A stretch of DNA of 64,000 bases from Asterella californica (Eukaryota; Streptophyta; Marchantiopsida; Marchantiales; Aytoniaceae). Below the pieces are notes generated by a model. It saw only the letters and a program-made list of their open reading frames with translations, was not told the DNA's origin and searched no databases. This document shows positions 12,401 to 23,299 of the stretch, one piece after another (the first letter of the stretch is position 1; each line of letters starts with the position of its first letter). The position numbers and the translations under genes are program-made. The stretch lies in contig JAYKYS010000001.1 in NCBI GenBank assembly GCA_036924285.1, positions 6,411,501 through 6,475,500 on the forward strand, given 5' to 3'.

Positions 12401-13568
12401 AGAAGTTTACATGGTTCAACCACCAGGATTTGAAGTGAAAAAGAAGAAAGATCATGTGTGCATTCTCAGAAAATCCTTATATGGATTAAAGCAAGCACCA
12501 AGAGTTTGGTATTCTGAGATACATGAGTTTCTACACAGCCATGAACTCAGAAGATCAGAGTTGGATCCAAACCTCTATGTCTGGAAAGATAATTCAAAGA
12601 GGATCATACTCATCTTATATGTGGATGATATCTTAATCTCAGGAAGTGATAAGGAGTTGGTGCAACTACTCAAAGGAGAACTCAGCAAGAGGTTTGAAAT
12701 GTCTGATTTGGGTTTAGCAAGATTCTTCCTTGGTGTTGATATTTGGCAGATGGAGGACTGTATTATGCTTTCTCAACAAGCATACATAAAGTCTATACTT
12801 GGAGAGTTTCAGATGGAAGATTGCAAGTCATCAGCAATACCTATGGAACAAGAAAGTGTTTTTGAGGAGACTACAGCTGAAAATACCATTGAAGAATATC
12901 TGTACAGGAAATTAATTGGTAAACTCAGATATCTCATCCACACCAGACCTGATATTTGCTATGCTGTTGGGAGGCTAAGTCAATTTATGCATTGCCCAAA
13001 TTCATCTCATTGGGTTGCTGCAAAGAGAATTCTGAGATATCTGAAAGGTACTATCAATCTTGGTCTTATATTTAAGGAGGGGAGAAGTGAACTTCAAGGC
13101 TTCAGTGATAGTGATTGGGCTGGAGATACTAGCAGCAGAAAATCCACATCAGGTGCATGCTTCAACTTATGTTCAGGTGGAATTATCAGTTGGAGCAGCA
13201 AGAAGCAGAATACAGTAGCAAGGTCTTCAACAGAAGCTGAATACATTGCTCTTAGTGATGGTTCTATAACCTTGATATGGTTAAGGAATTTATTGCTGGA
13301 GATGGGAGAAAAGATATCTGGACCAACAGTATTACATGTGGATAATCAGAGTGCAATGTTCTTGGCTAACAATAGAGTTATCAGAGAAAGAACAAAAGGT
13401 TTGGAGACAAGGTTACATCATATAAGGGAGAAAATTGAAGCTAAAATAGTCAAGCTGGAATATTGTCCATCGGAAGATCAATTAGCTGATATTTTTACCA
13501 AAGCTTTACCAAAGCTAAGGTTTATACATATTAGAGATTTACTTGGTATGAAAGAAGTGATGCTCTAA
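9492..13568 (+). CDS. gag-pol: Copia gag-pol polyprotein, 1358 aa
   Basis: One open frame from ATG at 9492 carries all copia domains in order. These are a UBN2-type gag (residues about 1-200), two CCHC zinc knuckles near 237 and 256 (CFFCGKKGHKIEDC), and an aspartic protease active site DSGAS near 318. The integrase follows, with its HHCC region (HQRFAHL...CEGC, about 452-490) and catalytic D/D/E near 518 (HSDVCGP), 581 (RSDRGGEY) and 617 (AERKNR). Reverse transcriptase has YVDDILISG near 1043. RNase H has DSDWAGD near 1202, STEAEY near 1246 and HVDNQSA near 1281. Integrase lies before RT, which defines copia. No stops or frameshifts are visible, so it may be autonomous. The stop lies 10 bp before the 3' LTR. 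Confidence 0.95.
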   Translation: MAATFSEFGLNESTRLSGPNNYSSWKLIMKAILSEKDLWGVVSGEEKLAPFYDESSPETLRFIKKQTRALANILLAVKESIRLTIEACDTGREAWEKLASRYDNVSKNRVAKLKNDLHSIKMDESADIHEHLEKIDGIYVQLTRAGGTYDDEDLVSITLNSLSTPYFHFVSDINRRESMPTYEELCSLLHEEEQLIRKFFPQKNQGSAFMVKTYRREEQQSQKHGSSYSGNQGTTFCSFCKKKGHKIEECRKKLGTCFFCGKKGHKIEDCYARKANEGQNSTSSNVAAQEDAQEEKDVGNMFITSLISTTTEDKNWYIDSGASKHMTSQRSLLKDFSATAGSKVTQADGTGCEVQGTGVVTVKTSEGDLKSIQEVLFIPKLTKNLLSVGKITDHGMKVIFDDTKVQILDGSHNQRVIASGRRDQKSGLYILNVEPQVQEVSMVVDSYNQASLWHQRFAHLNFGSLKHMMDNHMVEGLPRMKLPTTGDICEGCMFGKQSRKSFPKEGGARTKELLALVHSDVCGPMQTSSIGGCKYFLTFIDDVSRKTWIYFLKQKSEVFEYFKKFKALVENQSGKKIKVLRSDRGGEYCSNLFTQFCEEHGIQRQLSTAYTPQQNGVAERKNRVIVESGRSMLKVENLPNYFWAEACNTAVYIMNRAYTTAVQHKTPEETFTGVKPDVSHFRIFGCTAYMHINDEKRQKLDAKSEKCIFVGYAEQTKGYKVYNQSIRKTHISRDVRFSELDSDLMEGEKETCDTFRFKLPTSEDQIDSESDKSDIEVDLEQSTSLTNPSEEQLEFQQNSESELPSIHEAKGDDLQHAADSQVRRSERVRRPPARLDDYCGLAESIQEDDPLTFEEANKDPGWRQAMQEEYKMLLKNHTWDLVKLPGGKRAIQCKWIYKTKLQSDGSVDKLKARLVARGFQQQEGIDYGETFAPVAKWDSIRLVMALAGHYHWEIHQMDVKSAFLHGELEEEVYMVQPPGFEVKKKKDHVCILRKSLYGLKQAPRVWYSEIHEFLHSHELRRSELDPNLYVWKDNSKRIILILYVDDILISGSDKELVQLLKGELSKRFEMSDLGLARFFLGVDIWQMEDCIMLSQQAYIKSILGEFQMEDCKSSAIPMEQESVFEETTAENTIEEYLYRKLIGKLRYLIHTRPDICYAVGRLSQFMHCPNSSHWVAAKRILRYLKGTINLGLIFKEGRSELQGFSDSDWAGDTSSRKSTSGACFNLCSGGIISWSSKKQNTVARSSTEAEYIALSDGSITLIWLRNLLLEMGEKISGPTVLHVDNQSAMFLANNRVIRERTKGLETRLHHIREKIEAKIVKLEYCPSEDQLADIFTKALPKLRFIHIRDLLGMKEVML

Positions 13569-13578
13569 TGAAGGAGGG

Positions 13579-13981
13579 TGTTAAATATCATTAGAGGTCA
13601 CATCTAAACTCTGCGGAAGGTAAAAAGACAAAAGTAAAAAAAAAGGAAGAGGTGACTTGTGACATGACTTGTGACGTGAGAAGCACTGTGACAGCAGTTA
13701 GGTAAGTCACTTTGAGGTGACAGCAGTTATGTATCATTAGTATATTAACTCACATTCCCTGTAGAGTAGTATGAGTCGGAGGCCCTTTCTGTCTGTACCA
13801 GTTCTGAAGTCTAAGTAAAGCTGTGCACATATCATCTCGGAATATTTCTGTTCAGTTCTCCTTCTGATTAGTTTTAACAGGCTGATCTGTTATCAGTTCT
13901 AATAGGCTGGTAGCATTCTGTTGTGGGAGATAAATTCTATATTCTGAGAGACTAAGGAGTACAGTTCTCAGTTTTGTAACA
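13579..13981 (+). repeat. Copia 3' LTR (403 bp)
   Basis: It is preceded by the purine tract GAAGGAGGG and followed by the GTAGA target duplication. It holds the 82-bp segment missing from the 5' LTR, with several GTGAC(T/A)TG words, including ACTTGTGACATGACTTGTGA. Confidence 0.9.
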
Positions 13982-13986
13982 GTAGA
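13982..13986 (+). repeat. Target-site duplication GTAGA, right
   Basis: Matches 9058-9062. Sequence continuity of the repeat unit across the insertion (GGGGAGATAGTG...GGGCACAG) is confirmed by the uninterrupted inverted relative near 18040. Confidence 0.9.
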
Positions 13987-16900
13987 GGGCACAGAGTGAG
14001 GCGGGTAACCGAGCAGCGATCACTTCTCGCTCCGCGCAGTCAGGGAATAGCGTGCTTGAATGCTTCCTAGCGATCATCCTCAGAGAGCAGGTTCTGACCA
14101 CCCCTCCCTGCCTTTTTCCTTACGGTGTCCTTTTGCTGTATGGAAGAGATGGTTCTATGCACTTTTTTGTTTATTTTTGTGGCACTGGAAACCCCGCCAT
14201 AGCCAAGCGGGAAACCGCAGTCCTATACATTCTGAAGCAGCAGCTGCATCTGCCAACTACCAAGGATAGAAATAGATTCAATCACAGCTAAGAAATAGGG
14301 CCGAAGGCTGTTAATTCCCTTTATGTCTTTTATTGCTTGATCAGGAGCAAAAATGTATCTAGCTAGTCACTTTATATTTTCTTCGTACAAGTCTCAGTCA
14401 AGCACCCACTACCAGCTTGCATGTTCACGTTTCTAGCTAGCTAGCTTAAGCTCTCAGCTGAAATTGAAGTTCATGCTGTAAGCAGATCTTTCCTCGTTAA
14501 ATCTCAGATGCTAGACTTTAAAGAGGATTTTCATCCAAACTCTACCGACGATACTCTAGATCAGTCAAGGATTACTGGGACGGGACCACACAGCTGGAAG
14601 ATGTTGTGGATATGTGCTCTAGATCTCGGACCTGGCAAGCTTGCGAGTTGCTGCATGGCAGGAGTAGAAAACTTATGTTCGACGACATGTGCAAGAGAAA
14701 CTGCTGTAAAACGGAAGATGTTGTGGATATGTGCTCTAGATCTCGGACCTGGCAAGCTTGCGAGTTGCTGCATGGCAGGAGTAGAAAACTTATGTTCGAC
14801 GACATGTGCAAGAGAAACTGCTGTAAAACGTATGACCCACTCCGAAAGCGAACTCGTATTCTAGACCTATAATTACGGAAACTATCAAGGTGACGGTAAG
14901 AAGACCGCCAATGACTGACACTTTGAGTTTGTACATATTTAGCAGAAACCACCGGATCATAATGATCATGAGTATAATCAAATGCATCTTGAAGCGTGAT
15001 GTTCTCCTCGATCTAGAAGAAAATATGATATATGACCATAATTGAGTATTCCTTTTCTCTTTATTTTAGATAAGTTAAACGCATGCTCTTCCCATATGCA
15101 TTTGTAGCTTCTTCGAATTCAGTTGTTACGCATCTGATTCAGCAAATCTAAGTTTGGATGTAGGAAGCTCAGAAGGAGTGGTCATGAAATCCGACGAAAC
15201 TGGTGGTGAGATTATTGAGTTTCCTTGTTTCTGCTTTCCAAAGGCCAACCATCTTCTACAGACGACTGTAAATCCCAAGTCAGTGCCATCGTAATGAACA
15301 TGTACGAGTACATGCACCTGGTCCAGCTGTTTTGGACCAGCAGATTTATATGAACGAGCTGGAATTAACTGCAAGGCTGTTGGTTGGTGGATTGCAACGT
15401 CGCTTTGTCACTGCGAAGCCAGTTCCTGTACTTCCTCTTGAACATCTCAGCTGCTTGCTGAGATAATCGGTGACATGAATATAACCCGCATTGCCCAGAC
15501 GCTAAGAATTCGAACAAAGACAGGAGCCAGGAAGCGGTAGATAGGTCTAAAGGCATTACGTCTTGCAAAAGGTACAATTGAATGGTGAATAACTTCCGGT
15601 CTTGTGTAAGTAATGTCACAGGAAGATTGATAGAGGGGATCTAAAAGTACGGAACTAGCGCAAAGGGTCCCAATTGTTTCAGGAAGAATTTATTCCAATA
15701 TATGTACTTACTCTCAAACAACTGCATTCACCCTGCATGTTCATTATGACGTGTCTAGCTATAGCTAGCTCAAGCTTCGAGCTGAAGTCCATGGAAAAAA
15801 TTAAACAGACCTGAACTCGTTCAAGCTTTGGTGCTCGAAGTCTCTTGATCAAGAGTCTAGCTTAGACTCGGGATCCTCTTCTCCAGACTCTACTAACTGT
15901 ACGCATGTGGAATCGAGCTGTTTCAAGTTGCAACTGGTTCGACCAGGATTGTATCTGCAGTTCTCATGTCCACCTTTGCTTAGCGCGGACATGGAGGTGC
16001 AAGTGCAATGGATAGTAACCCTTTCGGCTTAATTCTGGTTCAAGACTAATCTGACCATCTACAACTGTCCTTCTTTATACTTAATACAAGTGTTCTTCTT
16101 CTTAGTATGTAGGAATTTTGATTTACGTGTGTGATATTTTTGGAACGACAGGCGACTTTAGAGAAACTGATAGCGGGGCAAAGCCCCGATTTTCTTCCTT
16201 CCTTCGGGGCGTTGGTTGCTTGGCCCTACGGGTCCTTCTTTCCCTTTTCCATCAGTTGGCTGTTCATTGCGTCGCATGTTTACTTCTTAATACTCACGCG
16301 AAGGTTTCAGTATAAACTATACGAGTCTAAACACAAATTAATTATAAGACTTTTATAATTTATCTTGTCAAAATAGATCTAACGTATAGTCAGGGATTTA
16401 TTTGATAAGAACTCCACAATGAAAGTCGGATTTGATCAAACCACTCTTAGAATTCTTGCTTGACCAGACCCCTGACCTGGAGTGGTCGGTCATGCTACTT
16501 GGTCACACCAAAAACTGAGACTTTTTTCCCTTTCCGGAAATAACAAGGACACGAGAAGAGATCCAGACGAAATAATTTTAAATTTCGTTGACTTGTCTAT
16601 ATGTATGTATAGTCCTTTTTGCTAACAAGCATTGCTGACTAGGCAACTCTAGGTGAGGGCTCTGATCAAGTAAAGAATTATAAGAAGAGTCCGATCAAGT
16701 CCAACATTCTTACTAGAGGTCTGATCAAATAGATTTCTGTCAGAAAGGTCACCTCCCGGTAAGCAACTTATGAATAGTACATCAGTCCTGGCCACCGCTA
16801 CCTTTTCTTATACGGGTCGAACCATAAGTTTGGATACCTTCATTTTCAAGACTACATGGTCTTGTCTTACCGAGGCTTAGACATCTGGGCGGTGTAGCGG

Positions 16901-18070
16901 CCGTCTGTGACCCAAGCGGGAGTAAGAGAGTGAGGAGTTGCAACCCTCCCTGAGGACCGATGGGATCATGTGGAAGGCATGCCCACCTGAAGCGCAGAGT
17001 CTTCTCTGGGCTCTTCCACGGAAGTGAGAAGGGTTCGGGGAGATAGTTAAGAAGGCACCGCGTGAGGCGGGTAACCGAGCAGCGATCACTTCTCGCTCTG
17101 CGCAGTCAGGGGATAGCGTGCTTGAATGTTTCCTAGCGATCATCCTTAGAGAGCAGGTTCTGACGACCACCCTTTGCCTTTTGCCACTAGTACGCCGAAC
17201 TTTATATTCTTAAGCAGCATGTGCATCTACCAACTGCAAAGGACAGAAACAAATTCAGTCACAGCTAAGAAATAAGCCTGGGAGTTACAAGTACAAACGC
17301 TGGCAGGCCCTTTTGCTCCTTTTCGTGCGCGTTAAGTTACAACCGTTCATATAGACATACTTCTGTCCCGTGAAGAAGCAAAGTTTGGTCAGGAAATCCG
17401 AGAGTGGTGGTGAGGACTGCAATTGTTGTTGTGCTTCCTATACCATCGTCTACTGAGGACACTCAATCCATATTATGCCTCGAAGTGTACATGCATTGGG
17501 TCCGTTATTCTGGACCTGGCATGGTCCATGAGAATTTGTATGAATATCTAGCTTTAATTCAAAGGCCGGTAGTTGGTGCATGGATTACAAGGTCTCGATA
17601 GTGAGAGAGGTAATACGAAGCATGAAGCAGCCGGCTGCTTCCTGGGACATCCGTGAATACCCCTCATTGTCCGCACACTCAAAACAAGGACTATGTACGA
17701 GCCGGGACCGCTTGTTGGAGGTAACGCCATTAGGTCTTGCAAAATGTAGCAATTGAATCGTAAAGAGGTCTCGATCCTCAGAAACTGCTTCAGGAAGACT
17801 CCTAGCGAGGAAGCAAAAGTAAAGAACGAGCCAAAAAGGGCCGAAGGCTGTTGACCCTTTTATGTCCTCCTTTTATGTCATTCTTCGAGTACAGCATGTA
17901 CACGGCATTTCTGATGGGGATGCTACTCCCAGCTCGGAAGGAAGAGGGCAGAGTGAGAGAGGTCGTAGCAACTTGCTCACAGAGGATGCGCAGAGTGATC
18001 GCTGCTCAGTCACCCGCCTCACGCTGTGCCCTCCACACTATCTCCCCGGTACCTTCGCGCTGCCGTGAAG
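13987..18070 (+). repeat. Degenerate tandem array, remaining units
   Basis: The sequence continues the unit interrupted by copia to about 14290, then gives a short partial unit (14300-14590). A longer unit follows (about 15120-17270), and the start of another (17270-17850). Landmarks recur in the same order, for example GAAATCCGA...GGTGGTGAG, TACATGCA, TTGG(A)CC and CACAGCTAAGAAATA. The final piece, 17945-18060, is in the opposite orientation relative to 13987-14040 and 17050-17110. No coding sequence survives. The open frames here are short and unlike known proteins. Confidence 0.55.
14597..14830 (+). repeat. Perfect 117-bp tandem duplication
   Basis: Two adjacent copies, 14597-14713 and 14714-14830, are identical by eye. 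Each starts GAAGATGTTGTGGATATG and ends CTGCTGTAAAACG. The lack of any difference, inside an array whose other units have diverged strongly, shows that it is recent. Confidence 0.9.
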
Positions 18071-20930
18071 GCATGTGACTTATACCTTATGACTATACAT
18101 TAGGCGTTCGTTCTTACACTGCTAAGATCCATCAAAGTACCTTTCAACTCCATCAAGTCCCTGTTGTTGTTGTGCTGAGAGGTTATAGAACAAATTACAT
18201 TGGCCGTAGTTTTGTTTCACCAAGTGTAACTTATATTCATGATCTTTAGGGTTTTAGGGTAAAGGGTTTAGGATACTTACGATGCTCATCCAGTAATGAG
18301 CAAACTCAGCATAGCTACTAGTTTTCATTTTTTTTTCCAAACCTTTTACGGTAGATTATAGATTCAGTCAAGAACATCATCGTGCCAGTAAGCTTCTTGA
18401 GAGATGTCAGTGCACACAATTGCCTGCTGTAGCCTTTCGCCATAAACCCCGTACCCTGGCTGGACGGCTAAAAACAACAATAAGTTGAGAAGTAGACCAA
18501 GCAGAAAAGACCGAAGGATTTAAGTAGATCATCTCTAGATGCAACTTCGGGCTTACCCCAAAGCGAGTTGGACGACAAGGTAGCTGCTTTGGGTTTCGAC
18601 TCCAGACAACCGAATCTTTAAACAGCTCCGACGGTATCAGTTTTTTATGTCACTGAATAGGTTCTGTTAGACTGTGTAATTCGCCAGTATGTTCGTCCAA
18701 TCTTCGCATAGAGTACACGACATACTCTGCTGCTTCATCTGATTGTTCAGAGGGATGCTACTTGCTCGAAACTAAAACTCCGGGCCATCCTTGAACTTCA
18801 GAGTAGATACTATACGACCTCGACATTCAGTGTATTAGAAACGCTAAGCTCAGTCTCAAGGTTGTAGCAGGGAGATTGATGACAAAATTAAAGAATCTCG
18901 TATAACTCAAAGTTTTGGCCTTTTATGTGTGCGGGAGAGAGGTCTTGCCTAGCTATGCCTCCTTGTACATTACACCTTGCAGCAAGTTCCAAGCTTAAAC
19001 GTATAATATCCAAATTTCTGTGATAGACTATCTGATTAGATCTAGAGTAAATCCTTGAAACGAAACATCAATCTGCTTACACCTCCTTCGACCTTAAGTC
19101 GATGGAAGAATGAGATGATATTATTAGACTTGTTTTCTGTACTCTGCACTCATCGTAAATAGTTCCTCAGCAACCCCAGCCTAGATCCTACATCCTTTGT
19201 AATCCCTTCCGGTAGATTTTCTGTTTTAGCGGGATAAAGCAAATAAAGGACGGATTTGAATCCGGTCGAATTGAAGGTCTTAACGGACTTCGGTAAGGTA
19301 GAATTTTTGAAGCATGAAGTTTAACGGGCTAATGAGGTGTGATGGGAAAGTTAATGTTACATGTATTTCTGAACGGATTGGTGCCGCAAGGTTCAAGAAA
19401 ACAAACGGTTACTTATCATAACACGGTAACATCCTTTGGAAATATGACGTAGTGAATTCAAGCCGTGGCAATTCTAAAGTTACCATGGCTGAGTTTACTA
19501 ATTTCACAACTTGACTTGTGTGACAAGCCTCAAGAGTTGATGACTGTTGATCAAGTTGTGTTGTGGTTGCTGCCGTACTATTTTAACCTCGCGATTTTTT
19601 ACAGATTCATTTTCACCCTCCAATGATAATGATGTTAGTTTGAATTTTGGAAGTCACTGCTGAGTAACTGCTCTAATGATATGTGGGTTGGTCCAGCCGT
19701 CGAGTGTGGCGCAGTGATTCGTGACCCATGAGCATTGCATATTAGACAAAGCATGGCTCAAAGTTAAATGAATGGATCATGAAGCTTTCTCGTCATTCGT
19801 AAATTGTGAACTTGTCACAGTATGACAGTCGACATTGGTTCTGGATTCTGGAGTTTGAACTTGTATCATCTTCTTTGGAGCAAATCGTCTTCTATTGAAC
19901 CGTTTCAGTCACAACAGCTGTTACTATCTCAATCGGTCATATTCTTCAGTTTGATTGTTTTTACTCTCAAGAAAGAATTGATGCTTGATCTCTGATCTCC
20001 TTGCAACATTACAGTACTTTCAGGGCATTAAACTCGAGCAATAGTGATTTCTTACATGAGTACGATGAGTACGATGACTACAGATTATGACTTCTAACTT
20101 TCCAAGACTGGATCTTTATATCATATCTCAAGGTATATCAGTTTTTGAGTTATGAAGACAAAATGTTCTTGAATGTGTGAAAGTCATGACATTGTGGCTG
20201 AATGTTTTTTTCAAGGTTCAGCAAGTAAACTCGACTCTTCTTTCGTGGCTGCGTATTCCATTAATATATTCTACAAGTAAGTTGGAATTCTTTTATTGTG
20301 GTTGATTGTTTGTGAAGTTTCAACGATAACTCGGTTACTATTCTTGTAATAGAATATTTTCTATCAGTTTTAGAATGTAGACCTAGTTTCTTTCCACGTG
20401 ACTAATTTTCTACTTGATAGTTTTGAGATTGTAGGTTTTTCTCTATTTCCAGATTATGCACTCTTCTCTTCTGCTGAAAGACTGTATTCCAAGGTAAATA
20501 CAATCTTTTAGTGAGGACAGAAGGCTTCATAACCAAAGGCATTTCAGCTTTTAATGGATAGTTCTGGACCTTCCGTCGTGCAGGTCTTTCTACTTCAAGA
20601 AAACAGAAACGTTTAGAACATTTTGGGCTCGGTAAGTTACATTGTCGTGATGTGAATCATTTTACATTGTAAATAATTCACCTCTGTGTCAAGCGTTAGT
20701 CTCTCTGAGTGAAGTTAAGACCTTAGAGAAGTCGACACTCGAGGATGTTATATATTTTGAGTATTAGTAGGTTGATTACCATGCTGATAGAGTTAAGCTC
20801 ATGGGTTGTACTTACATGTCATCCATGCATGCTTTCTAGCGTGTTTGAGTTATTTTTCAAGATTACGTGTCGCTTTACATGTCTTCGCATGTAGTTTAGG
20901 AGTTACGTTGGCACTTTAGGGGCTTGACGT
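18070..20930. other. Intergenic, nothing recognised
   Basis: No ORF above about 60 codons resembles a protein. I see no LTR, RNA gene or clear repeat. Confidence 0.5.
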
Positions 20931-21740
20931 GGTAGCCTATGTATGAAATTAAGTCACCACGTGGTTTGGGACACAAAAGGAGAGGGGAGTGAAGCTATGA
21001 ATTCCCATTGGTCTAATTTTATCTTTGTGTACCGCTAAACTTAGTAGTAGGAGTCTTAAGAGGAGTTTGAGCATTTGGTGAGGACATTGCAAAATCTCAG
21101 AACACATGAGGATAGGGCTCATCGTGCCAAGCACTGTCAGTGAAATTCTTGATCGATTCGGAGCAATAAAGAAGGAGTTATGGCAGATTGAAGGTCGGAT
21201 TGTATCAGAATTGCATCACTTTTGTTGATTTTGGGGTTTTCGGTGTCAATCGCAGCAGATTGAGAAAATCGCTTCAAACCTTTGAGGTCGCGTTCATTGT
21301 CAGCAGGGCTACGACTGTCCCCAAATTTTCATGTCAATTGAATGAGTGAGTAATTGGAGGCGACCGCTGAAGCAGAGGGGGTCCGAAAAGCTCTCAATCT
21401 AGGACAGCAACTTCAGAGAGCGAGATCTGGAGTTCTATGTACAATCAGGAGGTCCAACTTCACAGGAGTGTTAAGCAAGCTGTGAACTGCAAATCCTATA
21501 AGAATCTTTGAAAGTGATCGAGCCAATTCTCTGTTCTAGGTCGAAATAGCTGTCTGTGTATCGGAAATTGTTGTAATTTCTCTGCTCAGAACTTTTCTGT
21601 CCATATCTCGGTGCTCTAAATTGATCTCAAGCTGAAACTTTGTATGTCTGGTCAGTAGGGCGTCATTTACATGTAGGAGAAGTTCTGAAGTCTAAACCAT
21701 CGTATATTTCTGATTCTGGATTGTTAAAGTTCACTGTCTG
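20930..21740 (+). repeat. LTR of gypsy family A, second copy
   Basis: This is related to the reverse complement of 5300-6100. Landmarks in the same order are AATTCCCATTGGTCTAATTT, TCGTGCCAAGCACTG, TTTTGTTGATTTTGGGG, GTCAGCAGGGCTACGACTG and GAAGTTCTGAAGTCTAAACC. Divergence is substantial, so these are two old, independent insertions. Confidence 0.65.
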
Positions 21741-22199
21741 ATCTTATTATTGCTAGTCTAACCTGATTTTTGCTTCTTGAACATACTGGAGGGTCCATTC
21801 GATCTGATGAGTGTTTATAGTGTCTCCTTATGATCTGAAGCCTACCTCTGGATAGTAAGCAACCATAGCCTGAAGCCCAACGCTTCCCTGAGTAGACCGA
21901 ACACATCCTTCAAGATCATATCACAGCCAGAAGGTTCCGCCCTTCCCAGGAAAACTCTCAACACGACAACGTGCAAGTTCCAATGTTTCTTCTGAAGAAG
22001 AATTAGTTGTGAATTCTACTATGTCTGTAAAAGATTTAGATCAAGATCTCCTTTCTCTACATGGGTGGTATCAATATTCAAACTTCTTCGTTTTCTGATC
22101 ATGCACGCTGTAAAGAACACATCAAGAACTTTTATGCAATAACCCAAGGAGAACTTGCAATGTATGAGCGCTTGCTTCCTCTAATAGAATTACTGGCAC

Positions 22200-22760
22200 T
22201 ATCTTGATGAATTTCTTTAAGATTGCATACTTTGTTGCAAAAGAGAGCTTATCTTTTGTTAAGTCTCCGAAGTTTTGTTATCATCTGAAATTTGCTTTGT
22301 GTGAGCTCATTGTCAGTTTGTATCAGTGGAGAAAAGTTGTAATCAGATGATTTCTTGTATTAGCGAATGTATTCAAGACAGACTGTCGGAGAGAGTACGG
22401 ATTAGTCTATTTTTTGGATTGATGATTGACGAATCGACGGATATGTCAATGACTAGTGCACTTATCGTCTTTGTATCTTTTCTAGAACATGGACATATAG
22501 AAGTTGCTTACATAGGTCTCGTTCTAGTTTTTGATATAGGACTGAAGCTATTATATAACAACTTCAAACATTGTTGAGAACGAGAGTCTTAAGTATGAAA
22601 GTTTTGTAAGTTTTGGCTCGGATGGAGTCTCTATGATGATTGGGAGGCAATCAAGAATTACGGCACGCTTGAAACGGTTGGCTAATCCTTACATTGTAGC
22701 TATGAAACATTGGACTAACTTAGCAATTGTTTTTGCTTCAAAGCATCATCTTTGTGCAGA
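22200..22760 (+). pseudogene. hAT/DUF4371-like transposase fragment
   Basis: Translation in shifting frames gives blocks typical of the hAT-related DUF4371 family: LFFGLMIDESTDMSMTSALI (about 22407-22466), then FVSFGSDGVSMMIGRQSRIT and ARLKRLANPYIVAMKHWTNL. The aspartate of DESTD and the FGSDGxSxMIG block are the recognisable parts. Frameshifts occur near 22320 and 22575, and the C-terminal dimerisation domain is absent. The fragment runs without a stop into gypsy RNase H sequence at about 22770. It is dead as a transposase; the family call rests on these motifs only. Confidence 0.55.
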
Positions 22761-23220
22761 TTTGAGCAAAGAGGAGGAGCACACTGAAGCAATAGAAAAG
22801 TCAAAGATGTTGTTATCGTCTCCTCCAGTGCTAGAGAGGATGGATTACAAATGTGGTAGACGGGTTATCTTTATCGTGGATATCAATCTTATTGCCATCG
22901 GATGGATCGCTAGACAAGATAACACAGATGGAGATAGATTTACCATACGATTTAGAGCTAAGGTCCTAAGCACTCGTCATTGCACTTATCCGTAAGTCAA
23001 GAGGGAGTTATGAGGAGTAGTTTCAACCATGAAGGCAGACAAGAGTACCTCTATGGTGCATCTGTGGTGGTTGAGATACAATGCTTGTCTCTACTAGGGA
23101 TGATAACAAATTGCACAACCTAGATATAGCGATGTTGAGATGGATCAAATTGCTCAACTCGGACTTCAAACACATTGCGGTGAAGGAGAATCCAGTAGTT
23201 GACATGCTATCATGAGCACG
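22760..23220 (+). pseudogene. pol: Gypsy RNase H remnant of element B
   Basis: The sequence resembles the RNase H of element C. It shows SSPPVLERMDYKCGR, then VIFIVDINLIAIGWIARQD, and further downstream a run matching VVVEtdCLPLLGMI and MLRW. The frame is open up to the TAA at 22993, then broken by stops (KREL-stop, as in element A) and small indels. It starts abruptly after the transposase fragment, and the upstream RT is missing. Confidence 0.7.
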
Positions 23221-23299
23221 ATGTCGAGTTACATGAAGTCTCATACAATTAAATAGATCTCCAAAAGACACCCCAAGTGACATTTCTTGAAGAAGTTGC

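Larger units (their letters stand above)
9063..13981 (+). mobile_element. Ty1/copia retrotransposon, intact coding region
   Basis: A complete copia element. Its LTRs begin TGTTAAATATCATTAG and end TTTTGTAACA. A primer-binding site complementary to initiator methionine tRNA (TGGTATCAGAGC) directly follows the 5' LTR at 9384. A purine tract (GAAGGAGGG) sits directly before the 3' LTR. The 5-bp target duplication GTAGA is present at 9058-9062 and 13982-13986. The single gag-pol ORF is open. Apart from one 82-bp indel, I find no difference between the LTRs, so the insertion is recent. It landed inside a repeat unit whose uninterrupted relatives are at 16745-17200 and, inverted, at 17945-18060. 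Confidence 0.95.
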
